Below, one piece after another: positions 1 through 10,697 of a stretch of 64,000 nt of DNA. Source of the DNA: Phialocephala subalpina (lineage: Eukaryota > Ascomycota > Leotiomycetes > Helotiales > Mollisiaceae); NCBI GenBank assembly GCA_900073065.1, contig FJOG01000024.1, positions 964,412-1,028,411 on the forward strand. The letters run 5' to 3'. The stretch's first letter is position 1, and every line of letters starts with the position of its first letter. The translations under genes and the position numbers were made by a program. The notes beneath the pieces were generated by a model, which ran no database searches, was not told where the DNA came from, and saw only the letters and a list, made by a program, of their open reading frames with translations.

Positions 1-1
1 C

Positions 2-364
2 CAATACCTCATGATTGTCGATGCAATTGGCGCCAACGGGCGGTACTTCCGCTCCTTCACTGCCACGAGTGTAAGTCGATTTGCATGACTGCGTTGTAGG
101 TGAAAATACTAATTTTGTTAGCTGAGCGGCTCATGGACAGCGCAAGCCACAACCGAGAGTGCGCCATTTGCCGGCAAGGCCAATAGCGGCGCCACCTGGA
201 CCAACGATATCAGCCACGGCGATCTGGTTCGCAGCAACCCCGACCAGACTATGACTGTTGATCCATGCAACCTGCAGTTTCTGTATCAGGGACGAGTCAC
301 ATCCTCCAGCGGCTCCTATGACCTTCTGCCTTACCAGCCAGGTGTGTTGACGCTGACGCAGTAG
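2..364 (+). CDS. GH62 alpha-L-arabinofuranosidase, 3' end (5' end outside window)
   Basis: This is the C-terminal part of a secreted glycoside hydrolase family 62 enzyme, which removes arabinofuranose side chains from arabinoxylan outside the cell. Two exons are visible, 2-70 and 122-364, separated by a 51-nt intron (71-121) with a GTAAGT donor, a TACTAAT branch site and a TTAG acceptor. The 103 residues contain family-typical stretches: [18 protein letters not shown], the SGSW segment, [12 protein letters not shown], the [17 protein letters not shown] block and the terminal [13 protein letters not shown]. The frame is kept across the intron and ends at TAG 362-364. There is no carbohydrate-binding module after the catalytic domain. 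The family call rests on recognising these C-terminal blocks; the catalytic residues lie mostly upstream of the window. Confidence 0.85.
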
Positions 365-1012
365 CCGAGGGCGTGATGCCGAGCCGAATGTTCGCTGGCC
401 ACGGCGAGAAATGGGTGACGGAGGCTGGATGGAGGTAGAACGGCTGAAGGAGGGAGAGGGAGCCCGATAGTCCAGAGTTGTTTGTACATAGTGGAATCCG
501 AGTACATATGCATATGATACGCGAAAGCGCAAAAGTGAAGTGCTCGACAAGGTGCCCGTGCGTCCCGCCCGCTGTCCCGGAGTTCTAACCGAGCGGACTT
601 ACCAAGATCTTGCTTTGAGTAATTGATAATCGAGACTTCAGAACCGAGAATTAATTTGTTGTCCCAGCTATTTGGAGCAGTTTAATGGATGAGTTAATTA
701 TATTGTAGCTACTCAACTCATCGTGCATTTTGAGTACTGTTTTGGCACGTGATATAAATCACATGTCAGATTGTGACAACCGCCCGTGCCAACCCTGTCA
801 AAGCTGACATCGCCAACTCTCGTCTTATCGAGCCTCCTACCCTCCTCCACAGATATCGAAGCTGTATTGTTCTTGCTCCGGTGTACAGCTTATTCAAGTC
901 ATCGCGTCTATAAGTCCACAAGAGGTTGCGACCAGAGCGCGGAGCAACTTACGAATCTACGATTGATGAGACTGGCGGCTGTCTCTAATCCCTATGCATC
1001 TCCTCTTCCGCC
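365..1012. other. Intergenic stretch, no gene seen
   Basis: This spacer holds the 3' flank of the GH62 gene and the 5' flank of the HET locus. It is moderately AT-rich around 600-780. I see no ORF with family resemblance, no tRNA and no clear repeat. Confidence 0.6.
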
Positions 1013-3758
1013 ATGGGAAACGTCTATGTTCCCCAAAAGAGAAAGATTGAATTGGTGTCTCACCACGAGCGCGATCCCATCAGTCAATCTCACCAACTCG
1101 ACGAAACAAGTCAAGGAAACGGTTCTGTCGAGGATGGTGATGTAGAGGAGGGCGAGATATTTGAGGATGGCCGACCTTTGCCAAGGACGACCAGCTCAAG
1201 TACAGGGGATCGAGACATACCGAAGCCTGCAACAAATGGATATCCGTCAGCGTATCAAGGTCACCACTTATGTGAATCGTGCTCATCGATTGATTTCAAC
1301 AAAATCCAACCTGGACCGGGCATTTGGAAGAAGACTGCATTGAAACTTGGGACCCTCTCTCAATTTACTGTTGATCCAGACTGTCTCCTGTGCCAGTTAT
1401 TTGCTTCAATGGCAAGCTTGGCCTATGCACCAAACACAAGCGATAGCCGGACCGTGGACGACATCACATTCTATCTGTGCTCCTTTCATACATCTGCGAT
1501 GTTAGCCATAACTGGAGAAACTCCCGAACCCTCCGTGGACTACAGAAGTCGGTGTCATTTGCTATCATCGAGGAGCATGTTCTTCATGATACAGATGATT
1601 CGTTTTCGAAGGAAAGAAAGATGACTCATGCCCTCTGGCCTTCAAGGACATCGATTGAACGCAGCGGCTGGCTGAGCCCTGCCCAAAGGACAGGCGAGGA
1701 ACAGAGGTTCGCGGCCAGAGTCCTAAAGTCCCAGGCTGATTTGGACATTGTTAGTAGATGGCTCAACTTTTGTCTCGAGAATCATGGAGAGACCTGTGAA
1801 CCAACCGATACGAGACCAATACCTGATCTTCACGTGGTCGATTGCAACACTGGCTTGGTTATTCCAGCTGAACCAGGCTGCAAGTATCTAGCAATGAGCG
1901 TGGGTATTCTCTGAGTTAAATTCTTCCCTATTTGGATTGTTTCAAGATGCGTGAGACATAGTTCATCTCCCGAAACATACTTCCTCCTCTTCATGCAGCC
2001 CTATTCCTCATGAAACTTGTCTGAAAGAAGTAATACTAACTCCGAGATTTCCCGCAGTATGTATGGGGTACCGCACCATCAACGGAGCTTGCGGACGGCG
2101 AGAGTCTGCTTGCAACGAGCACCCCAATCTTGATTCGAGATGCACTTTCAGCTACTAAGAGGATGGGATATCGGTACTTATGGATCGACAGATATTGTAT
2201 ACCTCAAGAGGACGGTAAAGAACGACACTCGCAGATTCAGCAGATGGATTTAGTCTACAGTAGAGCACAAGCTACCATCATTGCCATCTCGAGCCCTCAT
2301 CCCAGCCACGGCCTTCCTGGCGTAGGAAGCAAGGAAAGGGCACCATCCGTTACGATCAACATCGGCAATGAGCTGCACTCTTATGTACCTCCTCATCCGA
2401 CAGCAGAGGTCTACGGCTCGGTGTGGAATAGCAGAGGCTGGACGCACCAAGAGACGATCCTATCAAGAAGACGGATATTCTTCTGCAAGCATCAGATCTA
2501 CTTTGAATGCGCGGGCATGCGTTGTCACGACACCATGAGCACGCCTTTGGAACTTCTTCATACCAAAGAACTCCGAATGTTCTCCAAATGGAACAGACCC
2601 GGCCTATTCTCACGGGTCAGACAGACCAAAGATCCACTTAATGCAGTATTCGACCATATTACAGTATACACCCGTCGCAACTTGACTCGGCCCGAAGACA
2701 TCTTAAATGGGATTATGGGAACATTCCATGCTTTTGAGACTATTTACGATTCGTTCCGACATTATTGTTAGTCACACCTTCTCGGAGCTACTTTTCCCTT
2801 GCAGTGCTGTCTCTAGAGCCCGGAACATTCAATTACTCCCCGCGGATGTCCCGCTTCTCTCGGGACTCCCTCGGATGTTGAAAAGAAGCATACTGACTCG
2901 GAGATTTTGAGAAATAGGGGGAATCTTTATGGTTCCTGACATTACGTACGACTCTGTTGTCGAGCAGCATGTCCGAAGATCAACTCGCACAGAACAGTTC
3001 CTTACTGGTCTCTGCTGGCACCTATCCGGATCTTGGAAACGTCGCCCAGGCTTCCCGAGTGTGAGTAACCTGGGGGTACACCTTCTTTCCTCTTCGGGAA
3101 TGTCTTATGATATTCCTCCCGAAATATTCTTGAAGGGGCAATTGCTGACTCCCCCATCTTCTAGTGGTCTTGGGCTGGTTGGTATGGACCCCTGAAGCCG
3201 CATTCCGAGGGCAATGGTTACGTTAAGAATAATTATGGAGTCAAAATATGGATCGATTCGATATTCACGTCGCAAATGGATCTGGGGACATTTTGCGACA
3301 CCAATACTATGGATGTCTTTCCAAAGAATCCAGAGCCATTCATCGTCACCGAAGCCGATTTCTTCCACGTCAGATTTCGTCTAACGACGCGAAATTCCAG
3401 CAGAGAAGTAAAGATGGAGTCCAAATGGGAAGCGGCGTTCGAAACGGAGAATGGAGAGCCGATTCATGCACCTTTCCATATCACAAGACATACTTCCGTT
3501 GGGGATGACTTTTATACAAGGATGCTGGAGAATCCTTGGAGTGCATTCGTTCTTGGAGATCGCCTGAAGACTCGGATCCATTCAGGGACCAAAAGAAAGA
3601 TACTGAGCAACGAATGTCCTCATGCGATCATAATCGTGGTAGAGGAACTCGAAAAGGATATGATTGAACGTGTCGGAATAATCGAACTTGACAATCCAGA
3701 GGATCGGGCGCGGTTGGAAGGGATATCCAAGCACAGGTGTATACGCAGATACGGGTGA
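1013..3758 (+). pseudogene. HET-domain protein gene, apparently broken by frameshifts
   Basis: HET-domain proteins mediate heterokaryon incompatibility and related fungal cell-death responses. The start ATG 1013 opens an N-terminal region with a CESC...CLLCQLF block. At about 1546-1553 the frame shifts (VDYRS in one frame, VSFAIIEEH in the next) with no possible intron. The reading then runs through LPDLHVVDC-type sequence to CKYLAMS at 1899. An intron 1900-2057 (GTGGGT...CGCAG) joins this to YVWG, followed by MGYRYLWIDRYCIPQ and WNSRGWTHQE, the core HET motifs. The frame stops at TAG 2769-2771. Between about 2767 and 2910 no frame is open. Reading resumes at EQFLTGLCWHL, intron 3061-3164, then FPSWSWAGW, the classic end motif, and closes at TGA 3756-3758. 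At least two lesions make a pseudogene likely; sequencing error is the alternative. Confidence 0.8.
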
Positions 3759-4533
3759 TATCGACGGAACTTCCACCGTGCTCATGGAGACTTGACTCCT
3801 AGGACTCGATTCGTATCTGGACAGTTTTCGACAATCTGGCATGTGTAGGGCAGGCAACCCAATTTTGTCGGCCTGCAACACCCCACATGTCATGGTGAAC
3901 ATTGCAAGGTATGGAGGTGCTCGAGACCGAGAGCCTGGATGATAAACGAATTCATGACAATTAGTGGACTTCGCCGCCATTGCAGTTGCAATTATCGGGA
4001 GTGTTCGAAGATGCAGTAGGGACTATGTTATGTTTGGCCCCCTCCGTCAGCGACAAAGCCTTCGAAGCTAATTTCCTATCAGGAAAACATCACAATCCCA
4101 AGGAAAGAATGCTGTTTGGCTGGGTGCTCAGTGATTTGCCGCTCTTTTAGTAGCTGGAAAGGCAGATTTGGCACCATAATATATTCCTTCTATCAAAATA
4201 GTGAAGTCATACTTCATCATCTCGCGATGTTGGGAAAAGGCGTCACACCAAAAGCTAGCTACCAGGAGGAGATTGTCCTAGAATTGTAGGGACTTTCGAA
4301 GTGAGCTCTTTTGTCGTTTCTAGAAAGCCTCCGAACTCGAGGTGTTGAGATCAGCCCATAGTTGAACTCTTCTCAAAACCTTCGAGTCGATGTCCTTCAT
4401 TCATGGGACAGTGTGGTGTCGCTTTTTTGGAATATAGGGAGATCATTACGTAGCGTTTGCTTCTCATGCCTCATAATCTCTCGCTCACTGGAAATAGCTT
4501 TCCCCCTGAGTTCGATATCAAACAAGTCCATGA
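3759..4533. other. Intergenic stretch, no gene seen
   Basis: This is the 3' flank of the HET locus. Short ORFs on both strands lack recognisable domains, splice structure or repeats. Confidence 0.55.
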
Positions 4534-4952
4534 ACACCAGACCAACACCAAAACCGAGATAGATCCAACTATGGCACGGCCCTCATCCTCCAACTCCATC
4601 ACACCAGCAACACCAACACGACCAACTCCACGATCTATGGAAGGACAACGGTAACTATGGGTAATCAGGTACGTCTTATTTCGACACAAATACGTCATTT
4701 ATTTAAATGTGAACTTCGGAGTCGGGTGCTATCTTGGGAGCTGAGACAAAATGACAAGGAAATGAAAGATCCGTATGCGGATCCCGCGACAGCTCTCAGC
4801 TCTAGAACTCCTACCGTCAAAATGAATTTTACATCATGCTAATAAGATGAATAGTACTTCGCTTGGGGAGGTATCGATTTCATGGTCGATCCCAACGCCG
4901 GAGATGGAGGGTACTTGAACTACAATGAACCAAATTGGGATGCAGTTCTCGC
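4534..4952 (+). other. Possible pair of exons of an unrecognised gene or relic
   Basis: An open frame 4534-4668 (45 codons, NYGTALILQL...YGRTTVTMGNQ) ends exactly at a strong donor CAG|GTACGT. An acceptor GATGAATAG with a GCTAAT branch site lies at 4854, and the same phase continues at 4855-4952 as YFAWGGIDFMVDPNAGDGGY...WDAVLA. That exon ends at a second strong donor, GTAAGTGAG (4953). The frame is continuous, but I found no start codon upstream (TGA at 4531-4533) and no convincing third exon. The peptide is low in charge and rich in Gly, Asn and Thr, like part of a secreted or carbohydrate-active protein, but I do not recognise the family. It may be a relic or an exon pair of a gene with a missed 5' end. 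Confidence 0.3.
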
Positions 4953-6206
4953 GTAAGTGAGCTGCATTTAGGGCTCAGATCCTACTCACGGGCTGCCGCA
5001 CACCCTTTCCAATTTACGATGATGCTCGCGAGGGAACAGTTGCTGCAGGTGCTTTGTCAGTGTTTCTTGGGATTCAAAACAGTCTCCTTCCTAGCATGAG
5101 TACTATTCCTACCCCGATCGCATTAAGTAACTGCTCTACTAATTAGAGAAATGGTAAATTGTAGAAGATGGTTGAATTGAAAGTTGCAGAAAGGGTTATA
5201 TAGCGCTCAAAGGGGGGGGTTTTATTCGCTTATATGACCTCGGACACCATTTTTCAGAATAAGATGGTTTTACAACAAAGCAAAGAACAGGCAATAAGCC
5301 ACTGGCAACTTGAAATTTCGGTCTTCTCATTCCTTTGGGCTCTAATCTACCCAAAGACCAAAGTTGTGGACATAATTCTGAAAAGTTACATCGTCACGTG
5401 GAGCCACGTGGAGTGTACCTTCCATTTGTAGGTATCAAAGCACAGATCCGAGTGACGCTTTGCCATTTCGAGAGTGCTCGGTGCGTCTAAGGTAACTCAT
5501 TTGGGTGTTCAGTGCTCACCTACCCAGCTCGTGAGTTCTACATCTCACATCTCCCATGCTTTCCATAATCGATATCACTCTGCATCGATCATTCAACACA
5601 TTTGCTTGCCAGATCAATCTGGTATCACAGGAACATAATCAACTTCCAAACTTTGCTTCTTCTGTGTTCAAGTGGCACACATCATTAGCTCAGAACCTTC
5701 CCATCGCAAGCCCAAGATGCGTGTCGATCAGTTTCTAAGATCCATACCCCGCATTTTCTGAATGAGCCAATCGGAAGTTGGCAAAGGGTATACCGAATGC
5801 ACAGCTTGTTCGATATTAAGGACAACACTGTTCCCAAGTGGAAGCGCTTTCACGAGCAGGTCTGGAAGCACGTTGAACTCAATGGCCAAGCAATTCAATG
5901 TTATTTTTATTGAGAGTTATATATTTCCGCAAAAAGTTCGCCTGAGTGAGATCATCGAGATCATCGAGATCGTCTAAGGGATTTGAAGCGGCCGCGGTCG
6001 AAAGGAACACGACAGTCAGCTTAGTATTGCTGTCTTTGCCTCCTTTGGTTTGCTGTGTTAACGCCCTTTCCGGTAGTCACACAAGCCACCGAATGCGAGG
6101 TGCGGGGTAAACACCTCCTCGAATATATCTTCACGTCCTCGCCCTGACCTTTCCTCTTCCCATCTTTGAAAGTCTTCTGTACAGTATCGCCTAATCCTCA
6201 TATACA
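4953..6206. other. Intergenic stretch, no gene seen
   Basis: This stretch contains a G9 homopolymer near 5210 and AT-rich patches. No protein family, RNA gene or repeat was recognised apart from the paired CACGTG sites listed separately. Confidence 0.55.
5395..5410. promoter_or_regulatory. Two CACGTG (E-box/G-box) palindromes 10 bp apart
   Basis: CACGTG occurs at 5395-5400 and again at 5405-5410, so the centres are one helical turn apart. CACGTG is the core site of bHLH regulators (Pho4/Cbf1/USF type) in fungi. The sites lie about 800 bp upstream of the GST gene. Function is inferred from the motif alone. Confidence 0.25.
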
Positions 6207-6860
6207 ATGCTTGAAGTCTATCTCGACCCTTGCACGGTCAACAGCCGAAAGGTGTTGGCCGGTCTCGATTTGCTAGGCACACAGTACCACTTCAACCACG
6301 TCGACTACTTCACTGGCGCTCATAAAAGCCCGGAGTATAAGAAAATCAATCCTCATGCAACGGTTCCTTCTGCAGTCGACGGCGAATGCACTATCACGGA
6401 GTCAAACGCCATCCTGCAATACGCAGCCGACCACAGCCCAACCGATCGTTATTATCCAAAAGATCTGAAGAAGCGTGCAGACGTCAATCGCTGGCTCTTG
6501 TGGGAAGGTTCCGTTTGGTTCCAAAGCTGCTACGTCTATCTCGTCGAATACGTCGTCAAGCCGCTACTCAAGACCGAGCCCGACGAATCTGTCATCGCGG
6601 AACAGGCACCTAGATGGAACCAGCTCGCCAGAATTCTGGATGATCAACTTTCGAAAACGAAATGGCTGACTGGAGACGAAGTCACCATCGCCGATCTCGC
6701 GGTAGCATCACCAATGCATCTGCACAAAGCGCAACGCCTACCACTCGACAAGTACCTGAACCTCAAGCGTTGGATGGTGGAAGGGATTGAGAAACTTCCT
6801 TGCTGGCAGAAGACCCAAGGCGCGGTCGACCAGGCGTTATTACCAGGTTCGGTTGCCTGA
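6207..6860 (+). CDS. Glutathione S-transferase (217 aa), possibly the first part of a fusion
   Basis: The protein has an N-terminal thioredoxin-fold half (about residues 1-80: early SRKV, the conserved VP before beta-3, then ITESNAILQYAAD, where E-S binds the glutathione gamma-glutamyl group) and an all-helical C-terminal half (about 90-205) with TGDEVTIADLAVASP, the N-capping box region of GSTs. Length is normal for a GST. The ATG at 6207 follows TATACA and begins the fold directly. Read without splicing it ends at TGA 6858-6860. A GT-AG intron at 6847-6919 would instead remove this stop and join the GST in frame to the CmcJ-like sequence that follows, giving one two-domain protein. Both readings are possible. 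The physiological substrate is unknown. Confidence 0.8.
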   Translation: MLEVYLDPCTVNSRKVLAGLDLLGTQYHFNHVDYFTGAHKSPEYKKINPHATVPSAVDGECTITESNAILQYAADHSPTDRYYPKDLKKRADVNRWLLWEGSVWFQSCYVYLVEYVVKPLLKTEPDESVIAEQAPRWNQLARILDDQLSKTKWLTGDEVTIADLAVASPMHLHKAQRLPLDKYLNLKRWMVEGIEKLPCWQKTQGAVDQALLPGSVA

Positions 6861-6919
6861 TATGGTTGTTTATGTAAAGTCATTGAGATAGCTAAATTGA
6901 TTTTCTCTTTCTTGAACAG

Positions 6920-7770
6920 ACCGTGCCGCGGCCAATGATTCCCACCAAGCCAAACCTGACGTTCATGCCACTTTGAACTACACGAAAGACGTCGAGAAAC
7001 TCACAGAGCTGCACTTCTATGAAACCGACAAAGCCAAGGATATCCACGAGCCCGGCGATGACCCTCATCAAATTGCCATCACCGATGGCTGGTCACGCGC
7101 GAAATCGTTCTCGGGGGACAAACACGGGTTCTCTCTCCACGACTTCAAGACTTGATATGATTCCTGGGAGGACGACAAGCAGGTTCGAGCTTCCTTCTAT
7201 CCCGAGGTCGTCAACTTCCTGAAGAAGACAACTGGGGCCAAACGTGTACTCGTTTTTGATCACACGATCCGAGCCAAGTCGAACCAGGCCAAGAAATTAA
7301 CCCAGGAAACAAACACTTCTCAACGAGCGCCCGTAATGTTGGTGCATTGCGACTACACATCAGAATCAGGTCTATTGCGCGTCCGCCAACTCCTCGGAGA
7401 CGAAGCTGAATATATTGTATCGCGTCGAGTCGCCTTCTTCAATGTCTGGAAGCCGATCAATCGTGTTGTCGAGGAACGACCGCTAGCCATGTGCGATGTG
7501 ACATCTGCGGCGCAGGAAGACTTCTTCAAGCTTCATCTCCACTACCGTGATCGGAATGGTGAGAATTATGTAATGCGTTACTCACCGCAGCATAAGTGGT
7601 GGTATTTCCCGAAGATGACGCCAGATCAGGTTATTCTCTTGAAGACATATGAATCTGAAACTGATGGCAGGGCTCGCTTTGTTGGTCATACGGCTTTTGA
7701 GGATCCGACTTCGCCGCCTGATGCACTTATGCGTGAGAGCATCGAGATTCGGACGATTGCATTCTTTTGA
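6920..7770 (+). pseudogene. CmcJ/AsaB-like oxidoreductase domain with an in-frame TGA
   Basis: The sequence encodes a domain of the CmcJ/NvfI/AsaB-like family (hydroxylase/desaturase-like proteins of fungal secondary metabolism). Recognisable blocks in order are LNYTKD near the start, GFSLHDFKT, WEDDKQVRASFYPEV, RVLVFDHTIR, RAPVMLVHCDYTSESGLLRV, FFNVWKPINR, PLAMCDVTS, YSPQHKWWYFPKMTPDQVIL and FVGHTAFEDPTSPPDALMR, ending at TGA 7768-7770. One frame runs from 6922 to the end, interrupted by a single TGA at 7153-7155 directly after HDFKT. No intron can remove it. The domain has no ATG start of its own at a sensible place and is in frame with the preceding GST if intron 6847-6919 is spliced. A nonsense mutation of a GST-CmcJ fusion gene is the simplest reading; a base-call error at 7153-7155 is the alternative. 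Confidence 0.75.
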
Positions 7771-7999
7771 TTTGTTCCTGAGAGTAAATATGTGTATTGT
7801 CATGTCAAGAGAAGAGAGAAGATCGAAGTAGCATTTTCAGAATTCTATACAGTTTCTAGAGCACGATCTTCATCTCCCCAACGTGTCTTGAAATTCCCGT
7901 TTCGTGAACTGCTTCCTTTTCGTGGGTAGTGGCATTACCTAGAATTGGTTCTAACCCAAAATTCGTCAGAAGTTTTCAGCAAACCTCAACATTTCGTGG

Positions 8000-9790
8000 T
8001 CACTCACCTGCACCTGGCTCCGTGCTAAACTTGGCAAGTCTTCTGATGTGTAGAGCCAACGCTTCATACAAGCTGCCTCGAAGGTTGTACTTGACGTTGT
8101 ATTTTGCACAGGTTTGCTGCACGATTGGAGCGAGGGCTGGATAATAGTATTGGGAAACCTTGAATTGATCAGTCATGACCCGCAGAATGGGGAATTAAGA
8201 GAACGTACATAAGGAAGCAGATGATGGACAGCTTGGTAGTTCAACGATCCGACCATGAAAGTCGTGAACCAGCTTCCGTGGGCAAAGTCCATAGATGATT
8301 CTATCTGGACTGTGGGATGATTAGTCAAGCTTTTTTAATGGATGTGTTGGGTTGGGGGCCGAGCTCTGGTGTTGTGTTCTTGGGGCCGAGTCTCTGAAAC
8401 AAATGTAGAAGTGTACGTACGTTTTGCCCAATCTTGCATTTGGTTTCCTTTATCGGGCTTGGGCCAGGTGACCTCATCGGTGACACGGCTTGCTTGAAAG
8501 ACGAATGTGAGGTACAATGACCAGAAGTTGTTGCAGCAAGCGTAGGTCAAGAAGATTCGCAGAAGATTGAACTTGAGGAAGTAATACGGAAGTACAAGGC
8601 GGAGCGTGATGAAGCTCAACTGAAAAACGGAGGTCAGTGTCATCGGGTTTTCATGATTTGGTAGAGGGGAAGGCCCACAAAAGAAGTGCCGCCCCACAGG
8701 TACTCTTTCAAAGGCAGTGGATTGATCGGAATGTTCTTGAATTTTCGATCGACGAAGAGTTGATACCATTCAGAGATTTGACGCTTGAATGCCGCTTGAG
8801 CGTACAGTGGGAAAATGTAATAAGACTGCCAGGAGTAGAGAGACAACCAGGCCTGTGATTCATGATACCTTATGATTCCAGCGTTACTAGTAAGGACATC
8901 TGGATCGAAATCCACGACATTGGTAAAGGGGTGATGTCCCAGAACTAGAATGATCAGCCAGAAGCCTCAAGTATTTCAGGAAATGCTTGTTTGCACTTAC
9001 CATGTTCGTGGATCCACAGATGGCTACTCAAGCCTGTCAGCAAGTCGGAAATTCTTCTCATGATGTCCCACACGAGTGGAGTTTGAGTGAAGCTTGCATG
9101 GCAGCCATCATGGAGCAAATATAACCCGATCATTGCCGAGCTCCAGCCGTGAAACAGCGCTGCAATCCAAGGGAGCAGCTTCAATTCTCGACAGATCGTT
9201 GGCGAAAACATGATGAAATACGAGGTGAAATATACCCCAATGCTAACAGCATACGGAACTATCATCCATGGAGCATTCCTGGGGTGTTTACCGACCCTCT
9301 TGAAGTAATCTGCAACGTTCTGAGAAGTCAGTCAATTGATTGATACAATAGCGGAAGTTCATTTCTCGAACCTTTCTCAGTTCTACTTGGAACGGTGTCT
9401 GGGTTGGGTATTGTGGCATATCGCTCTCAATAAGGGTTCCTATCTGTCGTTTTCTAAGTGGTGCGTCAGCGGATTGTTGGTTCGTGACGCACATTTTGGG
9501 ATTGAGCGGACATACGCGAGAACCTTGATTGCTTTCGGGTCATGCAGAGACTCAAACATGGCGGTTGCATCTCTTCCAACTGTTGCCATTAGGAAGTCTC
9601 TTCCGCCTGGGTGCCTGGCTGCGAATTCTGTCACATCGTAGACCTGAAGATATCTTAGCATCAAAGTTTATTGCATCGTATTTCTTCTTACTTTCCCCCG
9701 TATTGCTACCCAGGCTCGCTCTGAGGTTCCTGCTGATCTTAGTTGCTCTATCGTGAAGCGTTGATTGCTCTCCACCATAGCAGCCGACAT
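8000..9790 (-). CDS. Cytochrome b5-fused front-end fatty acid/sphingolipid desaturase
   Basis: This membrane enzyme of the endoplasmic reticulum introduces a double bond between an existing one and the carboxyl end of a fatty acyl or long-chain base. Eight exons fit by consensus sites and phase: 9692-9790, 9516-9643, 9372-9453, 9001-9319, 8679-8944, 8421-8619, 8209-8309, 8000-8158 (451 codons with stop, the usual size). The N-terminal cytochrome b5 domain has the haem motif HPGG. The three histidine boxes follow: HDGCH, HEHVLGHH and QAVHH, where Gln replaces the first His, the mark of front-end desaturases. Hydrophobic segments flank the boxes. An ATG 24 bases upstream (9814) is in frame and possible. 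The donor of the 8620-8678 intron (GTGGGC) is weak. Substrate regiochemistry (delta-5, -6 or -8) cannot be told from sequence. Confidence 0.9.
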
Positions 9791-9814
9791 AGTGTTCTTG
9801 CGTATGATATTCAT

Positions 9815-10697
9815 CTGAAAGAGCTCCTCTCGCACGATTTTCTCGTGATACCTGTCTGTAGATGATTCTGTATTGGGGATGTTCCAAAGAGAGAAGAAGA
9901 GCAAGAAATGAGGAGGAGCTGAAATATAGGCACCTGCATCGTGTACTCGCTAGAAGATCTGTTGACCAAGTCATACGAACTGGGGGGCGGCCCCCAAGCG
10001 ATACACGACCCATCCAATAAACGTGCTTTTATCGTCTGCATGGGGCATTTGCCCAGAACAAATGCCCAGAAATAACTGGCCATTTTGGTCAAACAATACA
10101 TGGTTTCGCCTATGACAGGTACATAGTCGATACATCGAGTATCCCCAAGGTTGACCAAGTTATGACTAAGTCACGTTACATCGGGAATTTTCACCTACGA
10201 TAAACAGTGTAACCTTCGCTTCAAGCGAGTGCAGCTGAGAGAGATACTGGTATGTTGAAATCCGGTTGAAACCATTGCTAAGCTGCTGGTGGTACAACGA
10301 CTGGCTGGTTTCGAGGACGAAAAGTGAACAAGTTTGGAGATGGTAGGACAAAGGAACACGATATTGGTCATGCGATATTCTCCAGAAAGTCTGATCCTGT
10401 GACACTGTCTCGAGAACCCCACAGCCAGGCCGGCCCTTTTTGACAGAATACCAAACATGAAAGCGAATCGCCTTGGCTTGCTTGAAGTTCACTTGGAACA
10501 TCCAATCAACTGTGTCACCATAGCGCAAGAGAATGAACGAGCAGGAGATAAGAAAGAAGCTTTGTTGTACGATAAAATTAAAACGCGAACAAACAAATTT
10601 CAAATTCGCTCCCCTCCATGAAAAACAAACAGAGGAAAAGGAGTTTTCCAACGACTCACCAGACATCCACATCCTCGAACGGAGGAAATTCCGGAAA
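9815..10697. other. Intergenic stretch, no gene seen
   Basis: This is the promoter side of the desaturase and the 3' flank of the APH relic. Long minus-strand ORFs here (to about 10759) have no family resemblance and look random. Confidence 0.55.

Noticed and set aside
7153..7155. TGA as selenocysteine
   Set aside because: Filamentous ascomycetes are not known to have the selenocysteine machinery, and no SECIS-like hairpin was noticed downstream.
9668..10013. Longer N-terminus of the desaturase from upstream in-frame ATG codons (9904)
   Set aside because: The added residues are not cytochrome b5-like and the MSAAM/MNIIRK starts are closer to the usual family length.
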